Below, piece by piece: positions 1 through 8,737 of a stretch of 64,000 nt of DNA. A program made the translations under genes and the position numbers. The DNA is taken from contig CANDCH010000004.1 in assembly GCA_947383145.1 (NCBI GenBank), positions 62,001 to 126,000 of the forward strand. The letters run 5' to 3'. Below the pieces are notes generated by a model. That model did not search any database. It had not been told where the DNA came from and saw only the letters and a program-made list of their open reading frames with translations. Numbering within the stretch: the first letter of the stretch is position 1; each line of letters begins with the position of its first letter. This stretch comes from an uncultured bacterium. GTDB taxonomy: Bacteria > Bacillota > Clostridia > Oscillospirales > Oscillospiraceae.

Positions 1-3000
1 GGCGTGGTGCGGATGCGCTCCACCGCCTGCGCGCCGTCATAGACGCAGTCCACCTCAAAGCCCCGCTCCTCCAGAAGGCACTGGGCGATCTCGGCATTCA
101 GCTCGTTGTCCTCCACCACCAGAATCCGGCGGCCGTCAAAGGAGAGCTCCTCCCGCGTGTCCCGGCTCTCCACCGGGCTGCCCAGGGCCAGCGGAATGGC
201 AAAGCTGAAGGTGCTGCCCTCGCCCAGGGCGCTGTCCAGGCGGATATTGCTCCCCATCATCTGCACCAGGCGGCTGCTGATGGACAGCCCCAGCCCGGTG
301 CCCTGCTGCTTGGACGGGCTGGCCCCCGCCTGCTCAAAGGCGCGGAACACCCGCTCCTGTTCCTCCTTCGCGATGCCCACGCCGGTGTCGGCGACGGCGA
401 AGTAGACCTGCGCCTCCTCCTCCACAGACTCCAGCTCCCGCACGGTAAGCACAATCCGCCCCTCTGCGGGGGTGAACTTCACGGCGTTGCCAAGCAGGTT
501 GATCAGCACCTGACTGATCCGCATCCGATCGGCAAAAAACCATCTGTGGGTCAGGACAGTATCCCGCACAAGCCTGATCCCTTTGGCGGAAACCTGCGGC
601 ATAACCAGCTCCTGAATGGTGTCCAGCATCTCGTTCATGTCAAAGTCCAGAGGCTCCAGCTTCATCTTCCCGCTCTCAATTTTGGACATATCCAAAATGT
701 CGTTGATGAGGCCAAGCAGGTAGCCGGAGGAGGACTGGATCTTTTGCAGGCAGTCCATCACCCGCTCCTGACTCTGGTCCTTTTGAAGCGCGATGGCCGT
801 CATGCCGATGATCCCGTTCATGGGCGTGCGGATTTCATGACTCATCCGGGAAAGGAACTCGGATTTTGCGCGGCTGGCAATGTCGTGCTGCTGCTGGTTC
901 AGCTGGCTTTGGATCACCCGGCCCAGCTCCGCCAGATCCTGATAGGCCTCCGAACCGTCCATAACGGAAGCCGGCACATCCAAAATGCACAGGTTTCCAA
1001 TGTAGCTCCCGCCGTCGTACATGGGCAGAACCACGCCCCGCCGCTCCCGTTCCACGCACAAAAACCGCTGAAACACCCCCCGGCGGCTGTCCTCTTCAGA
1101 GAAATACCGAACCTCTTTCCCGTCCAGCCAGGTGAAAAACGCCCGTTTCTCCTCCTCCGTGTACTTGGTCACGCTCTGGGCGGCGCAGGTCCCATCCCGG
1201 CGCCACTGGCAGCTGAGATAATTGGAATTGAAATCCGGACGAAGCAGTGACACCTGCACGCCCCCCGCGCGGTAAAACCGCCCGATTTTACGGATCATCA
1301 GCGCCATCTGGGCGGGGAAGTCGGCCCCCTTGCCAAACAGGTTCAGGGCCACCGACACCAGGCTCACCTCGTCGCCATAGCCCAGACTGTTGGTCTCGTG
1401 GGCCTGGAGCGGGGGCAGCGGAGCGCGGCGCTCCGGGGGGAGCGCTCCAAACAGAAGATACTGCCTCCCCGCGCCCGGGCGCACCAGCCCCCGGGCCAGC
1501 TTGGCCATGCGGATGGACCGCTCCGTATCCTGCCCCTTCCCCGCCCCGGCCAGCCCAGCCCGCACGCGGACGGAAAAGGTCTCCTCCTGAAAACACGCGG
1601 CGGCCGCCTCCAGCAGTTCCCGGATAAACCGCTCCGCCCGCGCCTCGGTCATGCCCTCCAGCCAGAGCACAAACTCGTCCCGGTTCAGGCGCAGCGCCAC
1701 GGTGCGGCAGCCCTCCGCCTCCTCCAGCGCCTGACAGCGCTCCCGGACCAGCCCGCCCAGCTCCTCCAGAATCATGTCGCCAAATACGATGCCGTTCTTC
1801 TCGTTGATCTGGCTCAGCCGGTCCAGATACAAATCGGCCGCCACGCCCTCCGGCCGCTCCCTCCGGCAGGCGGACAATTCCTCCAGTCCGGCGCTGTAGA
1901 CATACAGGCCGGTGACGCCGTCCACCCTGTTTTTCCGAAGCTGTTCCGCCTCCCGCTCCTTCTGCTCCTGGATGCTGCGGATGCTGCCCACCAGCCGCCA
2001 GCGCCGCCCGTCGGTGTCGTAAACCGCGCGGCCGGTCACAGCCACCCATTCATACGCCGCGTCCTCCGGCCATTTCAGCCGGAATTCCGCGTAAAGCTCA
2101 TCCGCGCCGCTTTGCAGCGCCTTGACCGCCTGGGAGCGGTCCGCCTCATAGATATACGCCGGGTCGATAAAGCTGCCCCCGAAATTGCTGCACCGCCACT
2201 GTCCGTTCATAGCGGGGTTGTTCACCAGATCCAGCATTTCGCTGTTCAGGTCATAGGAGAAAAAGATGTCTTTGGAGGACTCCAGCGCCATTTTATAGCG
2301 CTCCTTCTCCTCCAGAAGGATGTTTTCCGCCTCCTTCTGACGCTGGGTCAGGTCGTTCACCACGTCGTAGAGGGCGTCGATCTCCAGAATATTGGAGGGC
2401 TTGTAGCCCTGGAGCCCCGCACGGCCCGCCATAATGCTCTCCATCAGCCGCTGTACCGGCCTGGTCAGGTGGCGGACCACCAGATAAATGCCCGCCACGC
2501 CGAAGGCCAGACCAATCGCAACGGAGAGCATCATCCAGATATAGAGCTCCCGGCTCATGCCGAACAGGTCCTCCTCGGTATCCAGGCCCAACAGCACCCA
2601 CTCCGTATCCTCATAGGGAGCGTTGTTGCCGTACAGCCTCAGCGGACACGCCACGGCAAACACACCCTGCCCGTTCAGGCTGGCCTCCCGCACCTGCGCC
2701 AGCCCGTCATAGTCCGTCTCCCGCAGCGTAAAGCCGCCCTCCACCGCCCGGACCAGGTCATAAAGAATTCCCTTGCCCACCAGAGGCAGGTATCCGCCGT
2801 CCTGCTTCAGCGCCAGCATATACCCCGACTGCTGGGAGTCGTTCAGCTCCGCCGCGGGAAAATAGCTGTACAGGCTCTGGCTGGATATCTCCACCCCCAG
2901 CACGCCATAGGTCAGCCCCTCATACCGCAGGGGAATGGAGTACGCAATCATCTCATGGGGGTCCCCGGCCTTTTCCAGCGTAAACGGGAGGGACCAATAG

Positions 3001-3665
3001 CCCAAATCCGCCGTGTCGGCCTCCGGGTAGGCCTCGCCCGCCCGCCAGGGCTCATAGAAATAACGCGCGCCGGCGTCCTCCGAACCGTCCATGTGAAACC
3101 GGGTGGTCCAGCTGGTGTCCAGCGGGATATTCCACGCCCTGGACAGGTGCTTGCTTCCCCGCTCCAGCAAAAGGTCGGACCGGTTGGCGGGATTGGTATT
3201 CGGGTCGGAGTCCCGAATGAAAAAGCCCTCAAACTCCCCCTCCTCCAGTTCCCCCGTCCCCGTTAAAATCAAGAAGGCCCCGGTTGTGGCGTTATTCTGT
3301 AAAATATTCAAGCACTCCGGAAACAGCTCCTCCAACAGGCCGTTCCTGAGCTCACGGGACTGGAGGATTTCCTCCAGCCCCGTGCCGCACCGGTCCAGAT
3401 ACTGATCCAAAACGGCGTTCATCCGGTCCTCCCGCTCATAAACGGAGGCCCAGCGCTGATTCATATCGTTTTGCAATATCACCTTTCGGTTTTCCACCAG
3501 CCGGCTCATCATACTGCCGGAATACTCCTCCAGTGTTTTCGCCGTCCGCCTGACCACCAGGGTGCCCACGGTAATCCCGCCCTGCACCAGCATAATGGCG
3601 ATCAGCGGCGCCAGAAACATTCGGAATATGGTGGCCTTTTTCCGCGCTCTGCCCTTTTCTCTCAT
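1..3665 (-). CDS. Hybrid sensor histidine kinase with degenerate GGDEF domain (3' end outside window)
   Basis: Membrane sensor kinase; about 1221 residues are visible and the C-terminus runs off the left edge. By my translation it has a TM helix near residues 13-33, a large extracellular dCache-like sensor (about 35-370), a second TM near 373-395, a HAMP-like linker, and a PAS-like segment (about 455-560). A GGDEF-like domain (about 570-730) has RLNRDEF where the active GG(D/E)EF loop should be, so it is probably inactive. After a GAF-like stretch come HisKA with SHEIRTPMNG (His near 942), a HATPase with NLLGNAVKFTP and GTGLGL, and the start of a receiver domain (LVVEDNELNAEI). It starts at ATG 3665, six bases after the stop of the upstream solute-binding lipoprotein, so translation is probably coupled and the lipoprotein may present ligand to this sensor. 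No permease genes are nearby. The phosphoacceptor Asp lies outside the window. Confidence 0.9.
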   Translation of the reverse strand, partial: MREKGRARKKATIFRMFLAPLIAIMLVQGGITVGTLVVRRTAKTLEEYSGSMMSRLVENRKVILQNDMNQRWASVYEREDRMNAVLDQYLDRCGTGLEEILQSRELRNGLLEELFPECLNILQNNATTGAFLILTGTGELEEGEFEGFFIRDSDPNTNPANRSDLLLERGSKHLSRAWNIPLDTSWTTRFHMDGSEDAGARYFYEPWRAGEAYPEADTADLGYWSLPFTLEKAGDPHEMIAYSIPLRYEGLTYGVLGVEISSQSLYSYFPAAELNDSQQSGYMLALKQDGGYLPLVGKGILYDLVRAVEGGFTLRETDYDGLAQVREASLNGQGVFAVACPLRLYGNNAPYEDTEWVLLGLDTEEDLFGMSRELYIWMMLSVAIGLAFGVAGIYLVVRHLTRPVQRLMESIMAGRAGLQGYKPSNILEIDALYDVVNDLTQRQKEAENILLEEKERYKMALESSKDIFFSYDLNSEMLDLVNNPAMNGQWRCSNFGGSFIDPAYIYEADRSQAVKALQSGADELYAEFRLKWPEDAAYEWVAVTGRAVYDTDGRRWRLVGSIRSIQEQKEREAEQLRKNRVDGVTGLYVYSAGLEELSACRRERPEGVAADLYLDRLSQINEKNGIVFGDMILEELGGLVRERCQALEEAEGCRTVALRLNRDEFVLWLEGMTEARAERFIRELLEAAAACFQEETFSVRVRAGLAGAGKGQDTERSIRMAKLARGLVRPGAGRQYLLFGALPPERRAPLPPLQAHETNSLGYGDEVSLVSVALNLFGKGADFPAQMALMIRKIGRFYRAGGVQVSLLRPDFNSNYLSCQWRRDGTCAAQSVTKYTEEEKRAFFTWLDGKEVRYFSEEDSRRGVFQRFLCVERERRGVVLPMYDGGSYIGNLCILDVPASVMDGSEAYQDLAELGRVIQSQLNQQQHDIASRAKSEFLSRMSHEIRTPMNGIIGMTAIALQKDQSQERVMDCLQKIQSSSGYLLGLINDILDMSKIESGKMKLEPLDFDMNEMLDTIQELVMPQVSAKGIRLVRDTVLTHRWFFADRMRISQVLINLLGNAVKFTPAEGRIVLTVRELESVEEEAQVYFAVADTGVGIAKEEQERVFRAFEQAGASPSKQQGTGLGLSISSRLVQMMGSNIRLDSALGEGSTFSFAIPLALGSPVESRDTREELSFDGRRILVVEDNELNAEIAQCLLEERGFEVDCVYDGAQAVERIRTT

Positions 3666-3671
3666 GATTCT

Positions 3672-5135
3672 TTATTTGCCGACCGCCGCGTTCAGCGCGC
3701 CGCAGAAGGCCTCGTACCACTGTTCAAAGGCCGCGCCGGACACATAGTCCGCAGACGCCTCCTCCACGCTCATCCCTCCGGCCACCGCCTGGGCCACCTC
3801 CGCCCGGTCCGCCGCCGCCTTGTCCGCCAGATTGTACTCCAGCACCTTTCGCGCCGCCGAGCCGTTTTGGAAGCTCTTGTTGGTATAGAGGGTCATGCCG
3901 TCCAGCTCATCAAAAATGGTGGTCAGGCAGTCATAGGTCTTGGGCGCCACCGACAGGTCCTGGGCCGCAATGGCGTCGTCCAGCCGCTGGGTGCTGCCCG
4001 CCTCCTTCAGAACCGGCAGGTAGCCGGCCACACATCCGAACCGCAGGTTGTTTTCCGGCTGCGTAAACCACTTCAGGAATTCCACCGAGGCATACTCCCG
4101 CCGCTGGTCCGACCTGCTCACCACCATGCCGGCGCCCTGCTGCACGGCGTAGGGCCGCCCGCCCTGAAACACCGGCGCGGGCAGTACGAGATAGTCGATG
4201 GCGTGGCTGTCCTCCTCCAGCTCCACCTGATCCGGGAAATACATGGCCGAGGTGGTGGAGCCGGTATAGGCGAGGATATCCCCCGTCTTCACATCGTCGG
4301 AACGGAAGGAGCCGTAGGCCCCAAAATAGCCCTTGACCATGGGCACGTAGTAGTTTTCCCACAGGCGGCGCAGCTCCTCCTTCGGTGTATTCAAGGTGAC
4401 CTCGCCGTTTTCCACCTGAAAAATCTCCACGCCCAGCTGCTGCATTCCGATAATGAAATAGTTGGCCAGGGCATCCCGCCCGTAAAACGCCCTGCCGTCC
4501 CCGGGCACGCCGGGGGTGAGGCCGTCCGTCCACTCGTAGTAGGCCTTGGCGGTGGCCGCCACGCCCTCGATGGTGGCCAGATCGTCCAGCGACGCCCCCG
4601 TGGCCTGGGCAAAGGGCTCCCAGTCCGTCTTGTTGAGCATCATGATCTCAGTGGACTTTGCGGTGGGGAAAATGCGCAGGGTGCCGTCGGCGGCAATACG
4701 CCCCTCCTCTATGTACGAGTCCACATACCGTTCCAAATCCTCCTGACTGAGGTAATCGGACAGGTCGGCCAGCGCTCCGGCCTGCTCCACCTCATAGGCG
4801 GTATCCGCGTAGGAGGAAAAAATGTCGGGCATGGCGTCCGCCCCCACCTTGCCGTTGATGGCGTCCCGCACCGCCGTCTCCAAATCCGGCACGGAGCCCT
4901 GGGAATAGCTCTGGACATAGATGCCCTTCTCCCGGCCCACAGTGTCGTTGAACTCCTCCACCAGCGCGTCAAACGCCGCCTGCTGGGAGCCGTTGTAATA
5001 GTGCCAAACCGTAAGGGACACCGGGTTCTTCGGGTCCAGGGGGCTCTTGCTCCCACAGCCCGCCAAAGACAGCGCCATAACTGCCGCAAGGCAGGCCAGA
5101 GTACAGCGCCTTGCCGCACCGCTCATGATTCTCAT
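3672..5135 (-). CDS. Extracellular solute-binding lipoprotein (sugar-type, family 1)
   Basis: Lipid-anchored binding protein of the ABC type-1 (carbohydrate-type) family, 487 residues. The N-terminus has a positively charged start, a hydrophobic core and the lipobox LAGC with Cys at residue 27, followed by SLTVWHYYNGSQQ, which is typical of the first strand of this family. Start choice: AAGGAG lies nine bases before ATG 5135 but only three before ATG 5141, so I prefer 5135. The gene is first in a two-gene unit with the hybrid kinase and has its own sigma-A promoter. There are no ABC permeases or ATPase beside it, so a role as the extracytoplasmic sensor subunit of the kinase is at least as likely as transport. 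Ligand unknown. Confidence 0.88.
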   Translation of the reverse strand: MRIMSGAARRCTLACLAAVMALSLAGCGSKSPLDPKNPVSLTVWHYYNGSQQAAFDALVEEFNDTVGREKGIYVQSYSQGSVPDLETAVRDAINGKVGADAMPDIFSSYADTAYEVEQAGALADLSDYLSQEDLERYVDSYIEEGRIAADGTLRIFPTAKSTEIMMLNKTDWEPFAQATGASLDDLATIEGVAATAKAYYEWTDGLTPGVPGDGRAFYGRDALANYFIIGMQQLGVEIFQVENGEVTLNTPKEELRRLWENYYVPMVKGYFGAYGSFRSDDVKTGDILAYTGSTTSAMYFPDQVELEEDSHAIDYLVLPAPVFQGGRPYAVQQGAGMVVSRSDQRREYASVEFLKWFTQPENNLRFGCVAGYLPVLKEAGSTQRLDDAIAAQDLSVAPKTYDCLTTIFDELDGMTLYTNKSFQNGSAARKVLEYNLADKAAADRAEVAQAVAGGMSVEEASADYVSGAAFEQWYEAFCGALNAAVGK

Positions 5136-5179
5136 TTTCATCCGCTCCTTCCAAGCCTGATTCGCAGTTCAGTTTGGTA

Positions 5180-5208
5180 AGTATACCATATCCCGCGAAA
5201 GATTGCAA
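5180..5208 (-). promoter_or_regulatory. Sigma-A promoter of the lipoprotein/kinase unit
   Basis: Read on the minus strand: TTGCAA at 5208-5203, a 17-base spacer, TATACT at 5185-5180. The -35 box sits inside a perfect palindrome. Confidence 0.7.
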
Positions 5209-5216
5209 TTGCAATC
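5201..5216. promoter_or_regulatory. Perfect 16-bp palindrome over the -35 box, candidate operator
   Basis: GATTGCAATTGCAATC reads identically on both strands and covers the -35 element of the lipoprotein/kinase promoter. This position would suit a repressor or activator. The binding protein is unknown. Confidence 0.45.
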
Positions 5217-5245
5217 CGCCGCAGACGGCGGCATCGCCGGGGGAT

Positions 5246-5274
5246 TTGCCATCCTGCCGTTTTTCTGGTAAAAT
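5246..5274 (+). promoter_or_regulatory. Sigma-A promoter of the ATC-hydrolase-like gene
   Basis: TTGCCA 5246-5251, 17-base spacer, TAAAAT 5269-5274; about 70 bases before the start codon. Confidence 0.7.
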
Positions 5275-5346
5275 AGGGTCATCGCCCCGGCCGGCTCCGC
5301 CGAAATCAAGGCGCGCCGCCGGGATTGCAGAGGAAGGGAGAGCATT

Positions 5347-5859
5347 ATGAGCAAGGTAAAAAACGAGCCGAGGATCAAAAACCCGCTGATCGCCGCCATC
5401 CGGGAGCAGCTGGAGCACCGGGCGCTGTGGCTGTACCTGCTGTGCGACGAGGCAGCGAAAGAGGGCTTCCCGCCGGGCGACTACGCCCCCGCCGCCATCC
5501 GCCGGTGCGGGCTGTATCAGGGCGGGCTGCTGCGGAAAAAGGCGGGAGGCGGTTCCTCCCTCAAGGGCCTGAAAAAGGCCCTGTTCTCCAAGTTCGCCCA
5601 GTGGGTGTTCGAGATGGACATCAAGCGGTGCGACGACGACCATCTGGACATCGACTTTCACTACTGCCCCCTGGTGAAGGCGTGGCAGAAGCAGGGCTGC
5701 TCCGACGAGGAGCTCCGGGTGCTGTGCGACTACGCCATGTGCGGCGACCGGGGCATTGCGGAGAGCTTCGGCTGTGAGCTGGACCTGCCCGCAACCATCG
5801 CCCGGGGGGACGATATATGCCAAATCCGATTCGTGCGGCGAGGCGGGAAAGCGAGCTGA
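5347..5859 (+). CDS. L-2-amino-thiazoline-4-carboxylate hydrolase family protein
   Basis: 170-residue soluble protein that resembles the ATC hydrolase family (ring-opening hydrolases of D,L-ATC, named from Pseudomonas cysteine synthesis; in Firmicutes the substrates are mostly unproven). The visible family hallmarks are in the C-terminal half: a His-Tyr-Cys-Pro segment (HYCPLVKAW), the cysteine pair around LCDYAMCGDRG, and a terminal CQIRF block. The start at 5347 follows GGGAG. It is a single-gene unit with its own promoter and a strong terminator. The divergent neighbour is the lipoprotein/kinase unit, and no functional link is evident. The family call rests on remembered motifs and the actual reaction is uncertain. 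Confidence 0.7.
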   Translation: MSKVKNEPRIKNPLIAAIREQLEHRALWLYLLCDEAAKEGFPPGDYAPAAIRRCGLYQGGLLRKKAGGGSSLKGLKKALFSKFAQWVFEMDIKRCDDDHLDIDFHYCPLVKAWQKQGCSDEELRVLCDYAMCGDRGIAESFGCELDLPATIARGDDICQIRFVRRGGKAS

Positions 5860-5900
5860 ACCGGGCATCCGCCCCGCTCCAATCCGTCCGAACATTGACA

Positions 5901-5938
5901 AAACGGGCCGCAACGCTGAGCGTTGCGGCCCGTTTTTG
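5901..5938. terminator. Bidirectional rho-independent terminator
   Basis: Perfect 12-bp stem GGGCCGCAACGC / GCGTTGCGGCCC with loop TGA, flanked by A-run and T-run. It serves the converging ATC-hydrolase-like and glgX genes. Confidence 0.9.
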
Positions 5939-5960
5939 TCTTGCCGCTGCCGGAACCCGC

Positions 5961-8072
5961 TCATCTGGCGCGGAACACCATCACGCTGCGGGGACCGATG
6001 GTGAAGCAGCCGCCGTCCACCGGCCGGACGGCCTGCTCCTCCTCCCAGGTGTCCACCACCTGCTCCCAGCGCATGGACACGGGCAGCTGTGGAAGCGCCG
6101 CGTTCAGCTCCTCCCAATAGGAGTTGGACGCCACATAGACCACCTGGGGCCCCACGTTCCGCTCCGCCCCGGAGAACATCACCCCCACATAGCGGTCCTC
6201 CGGGCCGAATTTCTCCTGCCAGGGGGCCACCCCGTGGAAGCTCACATCGGGGAAGCCGCAGGCCCCGCCGCTCATGTCGCAGCGCAGCACCCGGTGGTCC
6301 CTGCGGAAACGGATCATATACTGGAAGAATCGGAACAGATCCCGGTTCTTCTCCAAAAGGGACCAGTCCAGCCAGGAGGTGATGTTATCCTGGCAATACG
6401 CGTTATTGTTGCCAAACTGGGTGTTGCCGAACTCGTCCCCCGCCAGGAACATGGGGGTGCCCCGGGAGCACATCAGCAGGGCAAAGGCGTTGCGCACCAT
6501 CCGGCGGCGCAGGGCGTTCACCCCCGGGTCCTCGGTCTCCCCCTCCGCGCCGCAGTTCCAGCTGTTGTTGTCGTTGGCACCGTCGGTGTTGTTCCAGCCG
6601 TTGGCCTCGTTGTGCTTGCCGTTGTAGGCGTACAGGTCGTGGAGGGTGAAGCCGTCGTGGCAGGTGAGGAAGTTCACCGAGGCGTTGCGCCGGGCGGCGG
6701 TGTCGTAGATGTCCTTGGAGCCCGTCATGCGCAGGGCCGCCGCCTGGGCCATCCCCCCGTCGCCCTTGATATAACGGCGCATGTCGTCCCGGTAGCGGCC
6801 GTTCCACTCCGCCCAGCGGTTCCAGGCAGGGAAGGTGCCCACCTGATACAGCCCCCCAGCGTCCCACGCCTCGGCGATGAGCTTCACGTCCCCCAAAATG
6901 GGGTCGAAGGCCATGGCCTGAAGCAGGGGCGGGGACACCATGGGCGCGCCGTGCTCGTCCCTGCCCAGAATGGAGGCCAGATCGAAGCGGAAGCCGTCCA
7001 CCCGGTAGGTGGTCACCCAATAGCGCAGGCAGTCCAGAATCATCTGGTGGACGATGGGGTGGTTGCAGTTCAGGGTGTTGCCGCAGCCGGAGAAGTTGTA
7101 ATAGTATCCCTCCGGGGTGAGCAGGTAATAGATGTTGTTGTCAAAGCCCTTGAAGGAGAAGAAGGGGCCCATCTCGTTGCCCTCGGCGGTGTGGTTGAAC
7201 ACCACGTCCAAATAGACCTCAATCCTTCGCTCCTTGCAGGCCCGGATGAGCCGCTTCAGCTCGTTGCCCTCCCGGTTGTACTCGGTGGAGGCGGTGTAGC
7301 TGGTGTTGGGGGAGAAAAAGCTGACGGTGTTGTAGCCCCAGTAGTTGTACAGCTTCCGCCCGTTCACCTCCCGGTAGTCCAGCATCTCGTCAAACTCGAA
7401 GATGGGCATCAGCTCAATGGCGTTCACCCCCAGCTCCTGGAGGTAGTCCAGCTTTTCCATCAGTCCGGCAAAGGTGCCGGGGTGGGCCACCCCGGAAGAG
7501 GGGTCCTTGGTAAAGCCCCGGACATGGAGCTCATAGATGACCAGGTCCTCCATAGGGATGAGGGGCTGGCCCATATTGCCCCAATCGAAGTCGTCCTTCA
7601 CCACCCGGGCCTTGTAGTGCTGTCCGTTGGGCTGGGTTTTCCCCCAGCCGCTCTGGCCGGTGACCGCCTTTGCGTAAGGGTCCAGCAGATAGCGGGAGGG
7701 GTCGAACACCAGACCCTTGTCCGGCTCATAGGGGCCGTATACCCGGTAGGCGTACTCGAACTCCTCGATGTTCAGCTTGAACACGATCATGGAGTACACG
7801 TTGCCGATGCGGTAGTGCTCCGGGAAGGGGAGCACCGCGAAGGGCTCGTCCTTCTCCCGCTCAAACAGCAGCAGCTCGATGCCGGTGGCCCCGTGGGAGT
7901 GGACGGTGAAGTTGACGCCGCCGGGGATGGCGGTGGCGCCGTTGGTCTCATAGAAGCCGGGTCGGACGTCGAAGCCGGCAATCTGATCCATGGGGACCAG
8001 ATGGATGGCCCGGGGCAGCACCACGCCCGATACCTTCGCGGGCTCCGGGGCGGAGCCTTTTTTCACACTCAT
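5961..8072 (-). CDS. glgX: Glycogen debranching enzyme, isoamylase/GlgX type (GH13)
   Basis: Hydrolyses alpha-1,6 branches of glycogen or limit dextrins in the cytoplasm. The 703 residues have an N-terminal CBM48-like beta domain (around GVNFTVHSHGATGIELLLF) and then the GH13 barrel. The four conserved GH13 regions are visible: DVVFNHTAEG; GFRFDLASILG with the nucleophile Asp; LIAEAWDAGG with the acid/base Glu; and LTCHDGFTLHDL with the transition-state His-Asp. Start: AGGAAGGAAG lies shortly before ATG 8072, and the longer in-frame extension to 8105 has no ribosome site. No other glycogen genes are adjacent. It converges on the ATC-hydrolase-like gene at a shared terminator. GlgX, isoamylase and pullulanase are hard to separate by eye. 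Confidence 0.9.
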   Translation of the reverse strand: MSVKKGSAPEPAKVSGVVLPRAIHLVPMDQIAGFDVRPGFYETNGATAIPGGVNFTVHSHGATGIELLLFEREKDEPFAVLPFPEHYRIGNVYSMIVFKLNIEEFEYAYRVYGPYEPDKGLVFDPSRYLLDPYAKAVTGQSGWGKTQPNGQHYKARVVKDDFDWGNMGQPLIPMEDLVIYELHVRGFTKDPSSGVAHPGTFAGLMEKLDYLQELGVNAIELMPIFEFDEMLDYREVNGRKLYNYWGYNTVSFFSPNTSYTASTEYNREGNELKRLIRACKERRIEVYLDVVFNHTAEGNEMGPFFSFKGFDNNIYYLLTPEGYYYNFSGCGNTLNCNHPIVHQMILDCLRYWVTTYRVDGFRFDLASILGRDEHGAPMVSPPLLQAMAFDPILGDVKLIAEAWDAGGLYQVGTFPAWNRWAEWNGRYRDDMRRYIKGDGGMAQAAALRMTGSKDIYDTAARRNASVNFLTCHDGFTLHDLYAYNGKHNEANGWNNTDGANDNNSWNCGAEGETEDPGVNALRRRMVRNAFALLMCSRGTPMFLAGDEFGNTQFGNNNAYCQDNITSWLDWSLLEKNRDLFRFFQYMIRFRRDHRVLRCDMSGGACGFPDVSFHGVAPWQEKFGPEDRYVGVMFSGAERNVGPQVVYVASNSYWEELNAALPQLPVSMRWEQVVDTWEEEQAVRPVDGGCFTIGPRSVMVFRAR

Positions 8073-8142
8073 GGTTCCATCTTCCTTCCTGTCCGCGCTC
8101 GCCAAAGGCCGCGCGTTCCATAAATAAGCCGGGGGCCCATTC

Positions 8143-8646
8143 TCACAGCCAGACGACTCTCTCCGGCTGGTAAAAGCCCCGGGCCGGGGGGTCCTCGTCG
8201 GGCACGCCCACGGCGACGAGGGCCACAGGGACAGACTGAACGCCTAAAATGTCCTGGATTTTGGAAATCCTGGGGCTGGGCCAGCAGCCGCACCAGCACG
8301 CGCCGTAGCCCAGGTCCACCGCCTGGAGCAGCAGATTCTCCACCGCCGCGCCGCAGTCCAGGGGCCAGTAGCCGGACACCGCGCCCTTCTGATCCTCCGG
8401 CCGGGCACACACCACAATGGCCAGGGAGGCGGTGTCCAGCATGGAGGCAAAGGGGTGGGCGGCGCGAAGGCCGGCCTTCAGCTCCGGGTTCTCCACCACG
8501 AAAAATTCCCAGGGCCGGGAGTTGCGGGCGCTGGGGGCCATCATGGCCGCCTCCAGCATGGCCTCTATGTCCGCCCTGGGAACGGCGGCGTCTGGTTTAA
8601 ACCTGCGGATGCTCCGCCGGGCGCGGATGGCCTGGGTGCAGTTCAT
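8143..8646 (-). CDS. Nitroreductase family protein (FMN-dependent)
   Basis: 167-residue flavoprotein of the nitroreductase fold, using NAD(P)H to reduce an unidentified substrate. Visible marks are the FMN-phosphate-binding RRSIRRF near residue 10, APSARNSRPWEF near residue 40, the central region GAAVENLLLQAVDLGYGACW, and a C-terminal VPVALVAVGVPDE block. The size matches the short single-domain members. It starts at ATG 8646 after AGGGAGG. It lies just upstream of glgX on the same strand, about 70 bases away, and may be co-transcribed. Substrate not predictable. Confidence 0.87.
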   Translation of the reverse strand: MNCTQAIRARRSIRRFKPDAAVPRADIEAMLEAAMMAPSARNSRPWEFFVVENPELKAGLRAAHPFASMLDTASLAIVVCARPEDQKGAVSGYWPLDCGAAVENLLLQAVDLGYGACWCGCWPSPRISKIQDILGVQSVPVALVAVGVPDEDPPARGFYQPERVVWL

Positions 8647-8680
8647 AAAAAAACCTCCCTGCGGGGCGGATGGGCCGCCC

Positions 8681-8720
8681 CGTCAAAATAAAGACCGGGC
8701 GGGCACCGCCCGCCCGGTCT
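8681..8720 (-). terminator. Rho-independent terminator of the P-loop gene
   Basis: Stem AGACCGGGCGGG / CCCGCCCGGTCT at 8692-8720, followed on the minus strand by TTTATTTT. Confidence 0.88.
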
Positions 8721-8737
8721 GACAACACTGGCTTGCT

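Noticed and set aside
1398-3266. Long open frame on the plus strand opposite the hybrid kinase
   Set aside because: GC-rich antisense shadow: no family motifs, abnormal composition, while the minus strand encodes a continuous kinase with clear HisKA, HATPase and receiver motifs.
5817-8123. 768-codon plus-strand open frame opposite glgX
   Set aside because: Rich in Val/Gly/His/Leu without motifs. The minus strand holds all four GH13 regions, so this is a shadow.
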